A model generated the notes under the pieces. It ran no database searches. It saw only the letters and a list, made by a program, of their open reading frames with translations, and was not told the origin of the DNA. From an uncultured Bacteroidaceae bacterium (GTDB lineage: Bacteria; Bacteroidota; Bacteroidia; Bacteroidales; Bacteroidaceae): a stretch of 32,704 nt of DNA. The DNA is taken from assembly GCA_905234745.1 (NCBI GenBank), contig CAJOJD010000004.1, forward strand, positions 47,416 through 80,119, given 5' to 3'. How positions within the stretch are numbered: position 1 is the first letter of the stretch; every line of letters starts with the position of its first letter. The position numbers were made by a program, and so were the translations under genes. Shown here one piece after another: positions 1 through 8,148 of the stretch.

Positions 1-2729
1 CCGAATCCGCCACGTCCGCGTCCGCTCTGAGGAACGGGAGCGTAAGCACCCTCGGCACCTGCGCCTGCATCGGCATGATAACCTTCGGCAAGCCACGGGT
101 CAACCAGACCGCCGTAGTTGAGGGCGTCCACAATCAGACCCTTGCCGTTACGCAGAGTCATGTTGCCGCGTGATGCGTCAAGTGTAGGACCGCCGAACAG
201 AAGGTCGGGCATTGCATAGTCATAGAAGCCTGCATTGGTTACCATCACATCCTGAACCACGCTGTTGATGGCGTGCTTTTTGGAGAGCGGCTGGTCAAGC
301 TCGATCGCATAGATCAGAGGCAGTACGGGCTCGTTGCTGGAGTGGTCAAACTTGGTTGCCGGCTCGAATGTGATACCGGTTCCGTTGACTGCGAACGGCA
401 TGTTTGCGGAGTGGTCAAACTTAAGCGGAGCCTCGAGTTCAAGACCGGTGCCCGGGTTGTCGTTGGGACCAAGCGGACCGCCGTTGCTGCCGCGTGATGA
501 CTGGGTGCCTACAGACTTGACGGTTACCCATTCAATTCCGTGACCCTCGGAGTCAATGTCCAAGCGGATCTTATCGCCGGCGGTGATGTTCTGGGTGCTT
601 GTAACCTTGATGTTGGTGTCGCCCTTCTTGGCATCGACTGCCAGCCATGCCTGTGTACCGGGTTTGCCTACCTCAGTTACGGTTACGACCTCATATCTCT
701 CGAGTGAATTTGAAACTGCGGGATATGTCGATCCGTAGCCGATGGCCATCTTCTGGCCAACCTGGAATCCGGCTGTGCTGGTAACGGGAATGTTGTTGGA
801 GCCTGCGGGGATGGTGATGACCGGACCCTCAGGCAGAGGCTGCCATAGGGTGGTGGGAGCACCTGTGGGACCTGCACCGCGGAATCCTCCGAATCCCTGA
901 GGCTGCTGCTGAGGCTGTGCCTGGGGCTGGATTACGTTCTTTACGGTACGTTTTTCGGCCTCACGTCCGGTACCTATTGTTATGTTGTGTCCGGGCTCGA
1001 TGCCTGTCACGTTGCGTACATATATTACATCGTCGCCCTTGGCTGCATCGACCGAGAGACCTGAATTGCTTATACCCATCAGATAGAATGACTTGGGAGC
1101 AAGTTTGGTACCCTTGGGGATGTTGATTGACGAGAAGTAGGGCAGGTTGACGGCGTGGTGGGTGAGTGTCCAACCTGATAGGTTCACAGCCTTGTCGCCG
1201 GCATTGTAAAGCTCAATGAATGAGTTGGTCTGGTTGCCGCTGCCGTCGGCTATGCGGAACTCGTTGATCTTTACGGGCTCCACGTTACGTACCTTCTGTG
1301 ATGCAGTCCACTGGCTCTTGCCGTTGTTCCAGCTGGCCTTTGCGGTCATATCGGCATTGATGAGTTTCTTGGCCGATGTCACTGCAAACTGTACCGAAAC
1401 GCTCTGACCGGGCTCAAGTGCGAACGGAATCTTGCGGGTTTTGCTCATGATATCCTTACCGATGGCCTTCCATCCTCTGGGAACGATGAGGCTGAGCTCA
1501 AGGTCATCAATTACCTGCTTTGAGGTGTTCTTGAACACTACGGTTACGTTCTGAGTGGTCTTGGGTGCGAATGTCTGCAGAAGGTTGGGCTTGTCAATCT
1601 TGTTTGACGCGCTTATCTGCAGCATCTGGACATCGTATCCGGCAGCAACGACGTTAGCCTGAACGGCCTGGTTGGTCTCGATGGTGGGGAATGTACCGGG
1701 AGCGGTCATGGCGCCCTCGTAGAATGTGCCTGACGAGCCGTTTGAGTTGTCACCGCCGTTACCCAACAGGATGGCACCCTGCTTACGCATGGGGTCGTAA
1801 CTGCTGCGCGGGTTCTGGATTCGGCCTCCGTCATACATTATCTGCAGGTCGCCGCCCTGGGCGTTGCCGCCCATTGAACGCCAGTGGTGAGGCTCGCCGT
1901 CGGCTGTAGCTGTCACAAAACGCCAGCTTATGCTGGGCAGGTCGGCGCAGTACTTGTCGTTGGGATCGGGGTTGACGCAACCCACCAGGTTGTTCTCCTG
2001 GTCGGTCATGATCCACGGGCCGGGAGCCTGTCCGTGATACCATGAAGGCTGGTTGCCGTAGTATGTGGTCTCCATCGTGCCGTCACCGTCGTCACGGCTG
2101 TCGGTCTCGGCGTTACCGTAGTCAAAGCAGCAGCCGGTGTTGTAGTGCTGGCCGTTTATTACCCAGTACTGGCCTTCGGCCTGGTCATCGACAGCGGTGC
2201 CGTGGGTATCGTTCCAGCGCAGACCCATACCGGCTGTTATGAACACGCCATAGACCTTGTGGCCCATCAGTGTTACAGGAGCCCAATCGGCCATTGGCAC
2301 GTTGTTGAATCCGCCCATTGCCTGGCCGCTGAATCCTCCGCGCGGGGCCTGCTGCAGGTGGTTCTCCTTGCCTGACTGGTCATAGATTACGGTTATCCAG
2401 CAGTAGGTGTCCTTGCAGAAACGGTCCTGTGCGGCGGCATCGGCATAACCTCCGGGATCGCCGGCCGATGGCTGCACCACGCCTATGTCAAGTGTCTTGC
2501 CGTCGCTCTGGCGCATAACCTGATAGAGCGGGCCGTTGTAAGATTTGTAGAGAGCGCGGGTGGTTGAATGCGCTGCAACGCAGGGCGCACCACCTTTGGC
2601 GTAAACATCGCAAGGCCCGTCGGGGCGCTGCGGAATCTTGCTGTCACCTGCCGCTACGGCTACGGTGGCAATGAGTGCCGGGGCTAAGGCTACTCCGGCC
2701 AACAAAAGGACAACAGATGATTTTTTCAT
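1..2729 (-). CDS. GH54 alpha-L-arabinofuranosidase with lamin-tail domain (C-terminus beyond window)
   Basis: A secreted enzyme expected to release arabinofuranosyl side chains from arabinoxylan or arabinan. The ATG at 2729 begins a clear signal peptide (MKKSSVVLLLAGVALAPAL). Residues about 35-385 match the GH54 (AbfB) catalytic domain: CDVYAKGGAPCVAAHSTTRA near the start, the vicinal cysteines C200-C201 in GCCFDYGNAE, the presumed nucleophile E245 in WIMTDQENN, and D327 in GGDNSNGSSGTFYEG; by memory of Aspergillus AbfB these are the catalytic pair. A NEW3-like beta domain follows (about 395-480), then a lamin-tail-like domain (about 484-567, VKINEF...FIELYNAG...LSGWTL), a Q/P/G-rich linker (about 600-620) and further beta-rich sequence. 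The usual CBM42 is not seen in the 909 residues visible. It lies 12 bp after the GH43 stop, probably in one transcript. The frame is open to the left edge, so the end is missing. Confidence 0.9.
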   Translation of the reverse strand, partial: MKKSSVVLLLAGVALAPALIATVAVAAGDSKIPQRPDGPCDVYAKGGAPCVAAHSTTRALYKSYNGPLYQVMRQSDGKTLDIGVVQPSAGDPGGYADAAAQDRFCKDTYCWITVIYDQSGKENHLQQAPRGGFSGQAMGGFNNVPMADWAPVTLMGHKVYGVFITAGMGLRWNDTHGTAVDDQAEGQYWVINGQHYNTGCCFDYGNAETDSRDDGDGTMETTYYGNQPSWYHGQAPGPWIMTDQENNLVGCVNPDPNDKYCADLPSISWRFVTATADGEPHHWRSMGGNAQGGDLQIMYDGGRIQNPRSSYDPMRKQGAILLGNGGDNSNGSSGTFYEGAMTAPGTFPTIETNQAVQANVVAAGYDVQMLQISASNKIDKPNLLQTFAPKTTQNVTVVFKNTSKQVIDDLELSLIVPRGWKAIGKDIMSKTRKIPFALEPGQSVSVQFAVTSAKKLINADMTAKASWNNGKSQWTASQKVRNVEPVKINEFRIADGSGNQTNSFIELYNAGDKAVNLSGWTLTHHAVNLPYFSSINIPKGTKLAPKSFYLMGISNSGLSVDAAKGDDVIYVRNVTGIEPGHNITIGTGREAEKRTVKNVIQPQAQPQQQPQGFGGFRGAGPTGAPTTLWQPLPEGPVITIPAGSNNIPVTSTAGFQVGQKMAIGYGSTYPAVSNSLERYEVVTVTEVGKPGTQAWLAVDAKKGDTNIKVTSTQNITAGDKIRLDIDSEGHGIEWVTVKSVGTQSSRGSNGGPLGPNDNPGTGLELEAPLKFDHSANMPFAVNGTGITFEPATKFDHSSNEPVLPLIYAIELDQPLSKKHAINSVVQDVMVTNAGFYDYAMPDLLFGGPTLDASRGNMTLRNGKGLIVDALNYGGLVDPWLAEGYHADAGAGAEGAYAPVPQSGRGRGGF

Positions 2730-2741
2730 AAGATTATTGGG

Positions 2742-4241
2742 TTAGTAAGTTATTACGGGCGGGATTGCAACGCGGGCGGGCTCGGTGCGGCCTGGCAGGC
2801 CGAATGCGGTGAACTCTATCACTCCAAGCTGGGCACCGGGCCATTCTGTTACGGTAAGGCGGACAAAACGGGCCTCTACCGGCTTGAACTCCTCAAATAT
2901 GGTGTTGCGCTGCTCCGTGTTGGAGGTCTTGTCCAGGACGGTGGTGTAGGTCTCGCCGTCAAGTGATACATCTACCTTGTATTTATAGACTGTTGCGGCA
3001 CCACCGCCTCCACCGAATCCGCGGCGGCCGCCGGCGTTGAACATAATGCGTACGGCGTCCACGTCAAAGAGCTGGACCTCGTCAAAACGGGTGGCGGGTG
3101 AGAGTTCTATCGTGATTGAGGGCTCGGGGTCCTGTGGATCGGGCTCCCACACGGTGCCGCTGGAGTTATCCACAGCATATGATGCGTACCGGCCGGGCTG
3201 CTGTGACGAGAATTTGGAGAGCGCGTTCATGGCGTTCATCTTGTTGATGGTAACAGGGAGCGATGCACGGGCGCTCTTTACTCCGGGCGCTGACTGGGGA
3301 GTATCGGTAATCTGTACTGACCAGCGGCCCTTTTTGTCCACGTTTATGCGGTCCATGCCTATGCGGCGGCCTCCGGGCGGGTTGGAGAGTACTATCGTGT
3401 AGAACTGCCACAGACCACCGTCAGGGCCTTCCACCACGCTGCCGTGGGCGGTGCCGGTTACAAGGCCGTCGGTCTTGCGCAGGAGCGGGTTGTTATCGGC
3501 GTATGTGTAGGGGCCAAGCGGGTGTTTGGCGGTGTAGTAGCCCTCGGCGTAGGTCTTCCACTGGGTGCCCGATGCCGAGTACTGCATGTAATATGTGCCT
3601 TTGTACTTGAATAGCCATGGGCCTTCTATCCATGCCACTCCGGTGTACTCGTTCATCTCGCCGTAACGCTCCCATTCATGATTGGGGTTGAAACTGAACA
3701 GATGGGTGGGCTTATCGGCAAAACGGTTCAGGTGGTCGGGGTCCAGAGGTACTCCGAATATGCCGCTTATGCCGCGGCCCGAGTAGAACAGATAGGGCTT
3801 GTCATCATCTATGAAAATGTGCATATCAAACGGTTCGTTCCAGCCGCCCTCCACATCGGGGGTGTTCTCCCATTCGCCCAGGACGGAGTAGGGGCCAAGC
3901 GGGTTGTCGGCCACATAGAGCGGGCAGTCGTTGCCGGACATGTAATATTTGCCTCGGAATTTGACCACATCGGGGGCTACGGGAACGCGCTGCACGGGTG
4001 TGAATTCCCAGTCCAGCATATTGTCGCTGTGCCAGGCGCCGCCTCCGGTGCAGAACATGTAGTATCGGCCGTCATCGTCACGCATTACCGATACGTCGCC
4101 CGATGCGTTGCCGCCCGGACCTATCACCATAGGCAGCGGATTGCAGTACCTGCGGCCATCGGCCACATCATTATTCACGCTCTGCTGTGCTCCTGTGCAG
4201 GATACCAGCATGATGGTCAGTAATATAAGGCTCTTTTTCAT
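2742..4241 (-). CDS. GH43 family glycosidase lipoprotein with C-terminal discoidin (CBM32-like) domain
   Basis: Likely an arabinofuranosidase or xylosidase acting on plant arabinoxylan at the cell surface. I chose the ATG at 4241 because it starts a lipoprotein signal (MKKSLILLTIMLVSC, lipid Cys C15); an upstream in-frame start would only add residues in front of it. The five-bladed GH43 domain spans about 30-320, with D49 (SGDVSVM) as general base, D139 (FDMHIFIDDD) as the modulating Asp and E206 (WIEGPW) as general acid; all three are present. Residues about 350-495 form an F5/8-type-C domain ending in FVRLTVTEW...GVIEFTAFG, with a glycine-rich insertion (GGRRGFGGGGGAA). It sits directly upstream of the GH54 gene on the same strand and downstream of the ABC-F gene, from which it is separated by a 31-bp repeat. 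A short -7-like TATATTCG lies just ahead of the start. Substrate specificity cannot be read from sequence alone. Confidence 0.9.
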   Translation of the reverse strand: MKKSLILLTIMLVSCTGAQQSVNNDVADGRRYCNPLPMVIGPGGNASGDVSVMRDDDGRYYMFCTGGGAWHSDNMLDWEFTPVQRVPVAPDVVKFRGKYYMSGNDCPLYVADNPLGPYSVLGEWENTPDVEGGWNEPFDMHIFIDDDKPYLFYSGRGISGIFGVPLDPDHLNRFADKPTHLFSFNPNHEWERYGEMNEYTGVAWIEGPWLFKYKGTYYMQYSASGTQWKTYAEGYYTAKHPLGPYTYADNNPLLRKTDGLVTGTAHGSVVEGPDGGLWQFYTIVLSNPPGGRRIGMDRINVDKKGRWSVQITDTPQSAPGVKSARASLPVTINKMNAMNALSKFSSQQPGRYASYAVDNSSGTVWEPDPQDPEPSITIELSPATRFDEVQLFDVDAVRIMFNAGGRRGFGGGGGAATVYKYKVDVSLDGETYTTVLDKTSNTEQRNTIFEEFKPVEARFVRLTVTEWPGAQLGVIEFTAFGLPGRTEPARVAIPPVITY

Positions 4242-4270
4242 ACTGCGAATATATGAAAAATGATGCAAAG

Positions 4271-4301
4271 TGACGCAAAGGGGTCGTTTCGTTTTGCGTC
4301 A
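4271..4301. repeat. 31-bp dispersed repeat with TGACGCA/TGCGTCA ends, copy 1
   Basis: A 31-bp unit beginning TGACGCAAAGGGGTCGTTT and ending TTTGCGTCA; its ends are 9-bp inverted repeats (4271-4279 and 4293-4301). It matches the two copies at 7978-8051 except for five central bases (CGTTT here, AAGAA there). It fills the gap between the ABC-F gene and the GH43 gene, and its right-end TGA, read on the minus strand, is the ABC-F stop codon. The preceding ten bases (tgatgcaaag) look like a decayed extra start of the unit. Function unknown; a REP-like element or an RNA processing or termination hairpin is possible. Confidence 0.8.
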
Positions 4302-6071
4302 CTTCTCGCTCAGCTCGAGCCAGCGCATGGTGATGGTGTCGGTGCGGTCCAGGATTTGGCCGATGCGGGCGGACTTTTGCTGAAGTTGGTCATAGGGCAG
4401 GGTGCCGCTGTTCAGTTCCTGTTCAAGCTGGGCTTTTTCTTCTTCCAATTGCTGGAGTTCCTGCTCAATCTGCTCCATCTCGCGTTTCTCCTTGAAGGTG
4501 AGTTTGGCGGGCCGATTGGCGGTTGCTGCGGGTTGCTGTGCGGGAGTGGCGGGCTTGCTCTTGGCTGCTGCGGCTTTCTCCTCATCCTCCTTGAGCACCT
4601 TGTACTCCATGTAGTCGCTGTACGACGATGGGAAGTTGGTCACCTTGCCGTCACCCTCAAACACCAGCAGATGCTCGGCAATCTTGTCCATGAAGTATCG
4701 GTCATGTGATACCACTATCACGCAGCCCTTGAACTGTGCGATGTACTCCTCGAGCACCTGGAGCGTCATGATGTCCAGATCGTTGGTAGGCTCGTCCAGA
4801 ATCAGGAAATTGGGACTCTGCATCAGGATGGTGCACAGGTACAGGCGGCGTCGCTCGCCTCCGCTCAGCTTGCTTACGTAACTGTACTGCGTCTTGGGCG
4901 TAAAGAGGAATTTCTGCAGGAACTGCCCGGCCGACATTCGGCGTCCGTCATCCAGGACTATGTGATCGGCAATGGCGGTCACCACGTCAATCACCTTGGC
5001 ATCTTCGGGGAATTTGAGCCCCTCCTGCGAGTAGTATCCTATTTTCAAAGTCGTTCCCCGGCCGATGACACCGCTGTCGGGCTGCTCAATGCCCAAAAGC
5101 AGCTTTAGAAAAGTGGATTTGCCTACGCCGTTCTCACCGATAATACCCAGTTTCTCGTAGCGGGTAAAGATGTAACTGAAATCCTTGAGTATTATCTTGT
5201 CATCGAACGCCTTGCTAAGGTGCTCAATATCAAATATCTTTTTACCGATGTACGATGCCTTGACGTCCAGGGCCACGCTCTGCTCGTCACGTCGGTGCTG
5301 CAGGCGCTCCTCCAACTGGTGGAACGACTCCTTGCGATAGCGAGCCTTGCCTCCACGGGCGCAGGGCATGCGGCGCATCCAGTCCAGTTCGCGGCGGTAG
5401 AGGTTCAGGTCACTCTCGCGCTGCGATGACTCGGCATCCAGGCGCTCCTGTCGCTTTTCCAGATAGTAGCTGTAATTACCCTGATAGGAGTAGGCGCGGA
5501 AATCATCAATCTCTATGATGCGGTTGCACACGCGGTCCAGCAGATACCGGTCATGAGTGACCATGAACAGAGTCAGGCGGCTGGCCGTGAGATAATCCTC
5601 CAGCCATTCCGTGACCTCCACGTCAAGATGGTTGGTGGGCTCGTCCAGTATCAGGAAATCGGGCTCCTGCATCAGCGCCTGTGCCAATGCCACACGTTTG
5701 GCCTGGCCTCCGGAGAGCTGGTCTATGGGTTTGTCAAAATCGGGTACGCCCAGTTTTGTGAGCAGCTGGCGGGCACGTAGCAGTTTCTCGTCATCGGACT
5801 CAGGGCAACATGCGGTCAGAACGTTTGCGCCCTTGGGGAATACGGGGGTCTGCACCAGATAGGCGGTGCGGATGTCGCGGCGGAACGTGATGGTGCCGCT
5901 GCGGTAATCGGCCTTGCCGGCAATCACGTCCAGCAGGGTGCTCTTGCCCTGGCCGTTGCGTGCTATCAGACCCACCTTCTCACCCTGGTTGATGTTGAGT
6001 GAGAGACCGTCAAATATAACGCGGTCGCCGAATGACTTGCTCAGTCCGTCTATCTGCAGAAAGCTCTCCAT
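4299..6071 (-). CDS. ABC-F family ATPase (Uup-like)
   Basis: A soluble, twin-ATPase ABC-F protein with no membrane domain. The family acts on ribosomes or, for Uup, is linked to DNA and translation quality control; it is not a transporter. I chose the ATG at 6071 (MESFLQIDGLSKSFG) over the TTG four codons upstream. The first nucleotide-binding domain has Walker A (ARNGQGKST), signature LSGGQAKR and Walker B FLILDEPTNHLD. The second has GENGVGKST, LSGGERRR and FLILDEPTNDLD. A P/A-rich linker and a C-terminal coiled coil (KEKREMEQIEQELQQLEEEK) give the Uup-type ending. The 590-residue length is normal. Its stop codon lies inside the 31-bp repeat. It may be co-transcribed with the GH43 and GH54 genes but is functionally unrelated to them. 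Uup versus another ABC-F subgroup is not certain. Confidence 0.93.
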   Translation of the reverse strand: MESFLQIDGLSKSFGDRVIFDGLSLNINQGEKVGLIARNGQGKSTLLDVIAGKADYRSGTITFRRDIRTAYLVQTPVFPKGANVLTACCPESDDEKLLRARQLLTKLGVPDFDKPIDQLSGGQAKRVALAQALMQEPDFLILDEPTNHLDVEVTEWLEDYLTASRLTLFMVTHDRYLLDRVCNRIIEIDDFRAYSYQGNYSYYLEKRQERLDAESSQRESDLNLYRRELDWMRRMPCARGGKARYRKESFHQLEERLQHRRDEQSVALDVKASYIGKKIFDIEHLSKAFDDKIILKDFSYIFTRYEKLGIIGENGVGKSTFLKLLLGIEQPDSGVIGRGTTLKIGYYSQEGLKFPEDAKVIDVVTAIADHIVLDDGRRMSAGQFLQKFLFTPKTQYSYVSKLSGGERRRLYLCTILMQSPNFLILDEPTNDLDIMTLQVLEEYIAQFKGCVIVVSHDRYFMDKIAEHLLVFEGDGKVTNFPSSYSDYMEYKVLKEDEEKAAAAKSKPATPAQQPAATANRPAKLTFKEKREMEQIEQELQQLEEEKAQLEQELNSGTLPYDQLQQKSARIGQILDRTDTITMRWLELSEK

Positions 6072-6108
6072 AACGGTCAGCAAAGATAGTACATTGCCGA
6101 AAAAAAAC

Positions 6109-6116
6109 TATATTTG
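6109..6116 (+). promoter_or_regulatory. Bacteroidetes -7 box TATATTTG
   Basis: TATATTTG fits the TAnnTTTG consensus exactly and lies 19 bp before the start of the Sel1/TonB-C gene, inside the 64-bp divergent gap with the ABC-F gene. No good TTTG -33 box is present about 20 bp upstream, so the assignment rests on the -7 box only. Confidence 0.55.
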
Positions 6117-6135
6117 TGGATTCAGTATAATAATT

Positions 6136-7116
6136 ATGAGAAGAACCTTTGTTTTTGCACTGTTTGCATTGCCTACAGTTGTATGCCATTCGCAAGAGAT
6201 TGAAAATGCTGCTACAGTTGATACTGTCCTTGTCAGTGTAGAACGCCAGTTGAGTGCCGATGATATTGCCCGTGCCAAGGAATTGGCTACCAGGGGTATA
6301 GGCTATTACACCGGAAAGGGCGGATATACCCGCAATTTTGAGAAGGCTCTGGATCTGCTCACCCAAGCGGCCGAACTCCAGAATGCGGATGCGGAGTGCA
6401 TCCTGGCCCACATGTATGAGAACGGAAACGGAGTTGAGAAGGATTATGCCGTTGCCGCACAGTGGTACCGGAAGGCGGCCGATAAGAACGTTGTGATGGC
6501 GCAGAACAGTCTTGCGTACTTTTACGATGAAGGGTTGGGAGTTGACCAGAGTTTTGTGGAGGCTGTAAAATGGTATCGTAAAGCGGCCGATAATAATGAT
6601 GCATCGGCCCAATATAATCTGGCCGATATGCTGGCCAATGGTATAGGAGTTGAGAAAGATCTGGAACAGGCGTTGATGTATTCCAGGAAGGCATCGGCCG
6701 GCGGCGTAAGGGAAGCATCGGCCCAAATAAACAACATACAAAGGCAGATATCATTGGAGAAGGCACAGCAGGGTGGTGAATCCGGCCCTGCCGACGTTGA
6801 TGCGGTTTATGCGAATGTGCAGGAGATGCCTCAATACCCGGGTGGTAATAATGTGTTATTGGAATATCTCAGGGCAAACATAAAATATCCGCAGATTTGC
6901 CGTGAGAACCGCATTCAGGGGCGTGTGCTGGTATCTTTTATTATTAATAAGGATGGCTCGATTGAGGCTCCCAGAGTGGTCAGAGGGGTTCATGAGGCCC
7001 TTGATTATGAGGCTTTGAGGGTAATCTCGGAAATGCCGGTATGGGAGCCCGGCAGACTGAATGGTGAGCCGGTTAGGGTAATGTACACAATTCCTGTGAA
7101 TTTCAGGTTGAACTGA
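6136..7116 (+). CDS. Sel1-repeat protein with C-terminal TonB-like domain
   Basis: A predicted exported protein of 326 residues. I placed the start at ATG 6136 because it begins a signal peptide (MRRTFVFALFALPTVVCHSQ) and follows a -7 box; the longer open frame upstream overlaps the divergent ABC-F gene. Residues about 50-195 contain at least three Sel1-type TPR units (AECILAHMYENGNGVEKD, AQNSLAYFYDEGLGVDQS, AQYNLADMLANGIGVEKD), which normally bind protein partners. Residues about 235-326 resemble TonB_C: PQYPGG, GRVLVSFIINKDGSIE, PVWEPGRLNGEPV, IPVNFRLN. There is no transmembrane anchor or proline-rich spacer as in true TonB, so an energy-coupling role is unlikely; a periplasmic scaffold is more plausible. 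It precedes the metallo-hydrolase by 15 bp and may share its transcript. Role unknown. Confidence 0.85.
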   Translation: MRRTFVFALFALPTVVCHSQEIENAATVDTVLVSVERQLSADDIARAKELATRGIGYYTGKGGYTRNFEKALDLLTQAAELQNADAECILAHMYENGNGVEKDYAVAAQWYRKAADKNVVMAQNSLAYFYDEGLGVDQSFVEAVKWYRKAADNNDASAQYNLADMLANGIGVEKDLEQALMYSRKASAGGVREASAQINNIQRQISLEKAQQGGESGPADVDAVYANVQEMPQYPGGNNVLLEYLRANIKYPQICRENRIQGRVLVSFIINKDGSIEAPRVVRGVHEALDYEALRVISEMPVWEPGRLNGEPVRVMYTIPVNFRLN

Positions 7117-7131
7117 TATTTATATAAAGTG

Positions 7132-7980
7132 ATGAAAACTTATGCTTTATGGCTGACCATGCCGATGCTTTTGCTGGCATTATCGGGTCAGGCTCAAAAT
7201 CAAACGGATGATGTAAACAGCCGTGACCTTCGCGGCAAAGTGGTTTATGAGGATGATGAGGTGGTATTCCGCCAGCTGGACGAGCATACCTGGATAGGTA
7301 ACGGGCATCGGACTTATAACGAGTCCCTCTATCTGGTAGAGGGTAATGACCGCGCGGTGCTGATCGATGCCGGTACCCGGGTTCCGGGACTAGACAAGAT
7401 TGTGGCCGGTATCACATCCAAGCCGGTTACCATGATTTTGACCCACGGACACGGTGATCACGTGGGTGGAGTAGGACCGTTCCCCGAAGTATGGATTGGT
7501 CCGGCCGATGAGCAGATGCTGCGTAACAGCCAGCGCCGGTACCAGGGCCAGATCAAGCACCTGACCGATGGCGAGACCATTGACCTGGGCGGACGCAAGC
7601 TGGAGGTGATGTTCACTCCCGGTCATACATCGGGCAGCGTTACATTCTTTGACAAGGCAAACCATTACGGATTCAGCGGTGATGCTTTCGGATCTACCAA
7701 CCTGCTGGTGTTTACGTATTTATCGAACGTGAAGGCATCGGCCGCAAAGGTTGAGAAATACATGAAGGACAACGATATACGTTTCCTGTATCCAGGACAC
7801 TACAGCGGCGATAACCTGGAGAGCCCCAAGCGTGTTACCGATATCAAGAACCTGTGCGATGACCTGCTCACGGGCAAGCGCCAGGGCGTAAAGAGTGACG
7901 GAAACAACGGCGGCAATGACATGATGGCCGAGGGTGACGGATTCCGCCTTACCTACAGCAGCCAGACTGGACTGAAGTGA
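7132..7980 (+). CDS. Exported metallo-beta-lactamase-fold hydrolase
   Basis: A 282-residue MBL-fold metal-dependent hydrolase with a signal peptide (MKTYALWLTMPMLLLALSGQAQ), so probably periplasmic. The ATG at 7132 is preferred to the overlapping GTG at 7129. The metal site is complete: H105-x-H107-x-D109-H110 (HGHGDH), H165 (PGHTSGS), D184 (FSGDAFG) and H223 (YPGHYSG). The single-domain layout and DAGT/GHTSGS pattern fit the broad glyoxalase-II-like or lactonase-like group rather than a true beta-lactamase; the substrate cannot be named. Its TGA stop codon is the first three bases of the inverted repeat pair that follows. It probably follows the Sel1/TonB-C gene in the same transcript. Confidence 0.88.
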   Translation: MKTYALWLTMPMLLLALSGQAQNQTDDVNSRDLRGKVVYEDDEVVFRQLDEHTWIGNGHRTYNESLYLVEGNDRAVLIDAGTRVPGLDKIVAGITSKPVTMILTHGHGDHVGGVGPFPEVWIGPADEQMLRNSQRRYQGQIKHLTDGETIDLGGRKLEVMFTPGHTSGSVTFFDKANHYGFSGDAFGSTNLLVFTYLSNVKASAAKVEKYMKDNDIRFLYPGHYSGDNLESPKRVTDIKNLCDDLLTGKRQGVKSDGNNGGNDMMAEGDGFRLTYSSQTGLK

Positions 7981-8051
7981 CGCAAAGGGGTCGTTTAAGA
8001 ATGCGTCATTTCTGAAAAAGTGACGCATTCTTAAACGACCCCTTTGCGTCA
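7978..8051. repeat. Head-to-head pair of the 31-bp repeat forming a perfect 31-bp inverted repeat
   Basis: Arm 1 (7978-8008) and arm 2 (8021-8051) are exact reverse complements over 31 bases with a 12-base spacer (8009-8020, tttctgaaaaag). Each arm is one copy of the unit seen at 4271-4301 and has its own TGACGCA/TGCGTCA ends. As RNA this would fold into a very stable hairpin. No T-run follows, so it is not a classic terminator. Arm 1 begins with the stop codon of the metallo-hydrolase gene. Confidence 0.9.
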
Positions 8052-8073
8052 ATTGTTAAAATTCGCTAAACGC

Positions 8074-8104
8074 TTGGCGGGTTGAAAATGAGTGTTTACA
8101 TTTG
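8074..8104 (+). promoter_or_regulatory. Bacteroidetes promoter for the SPFH gene
   Basis: TTG at 8074-8076, a 20-bp spacer and a perfect TAnnTTTG box (TACATTTG, 8097-8104). Transcription would start near 8110. The leader then carries a direct repeat (gatatcaaaa at 8106 and again at 8117) that could be a regulatory site. Confidence 0.7.
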
Positions 8105-8148
8105 CGATATCAAAATGATATCAAAACAACATTAAAACAATAACGATT

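Noticed and set aside
3678-4223. Open frame of 181 codons on the plus strand opposite GH43
   Set aside because: Shadow of the GH43 gene, whose catalytic residues are all in place on the minus strand.
4260-4709. Leucine-rich open frame opposite the ABC-F coiled-coil end
   Set aside because: Its hydrophobic composition comes from the complement of a Glu/Gln-rich coiled coil.
6010-6741. Long open frame (243 codons) on the minus strand opposite the Sel1/TonB-C gene
   Set aside because: Its translation has no recognisable domain, and it mirrors a plus-strand gene with clear repeats and signal peptide.
7978-8051. CRISPR-like repeat
   Set aside because: Only two inverted copies here and one distant copy; no regular spacers and no cas genes.
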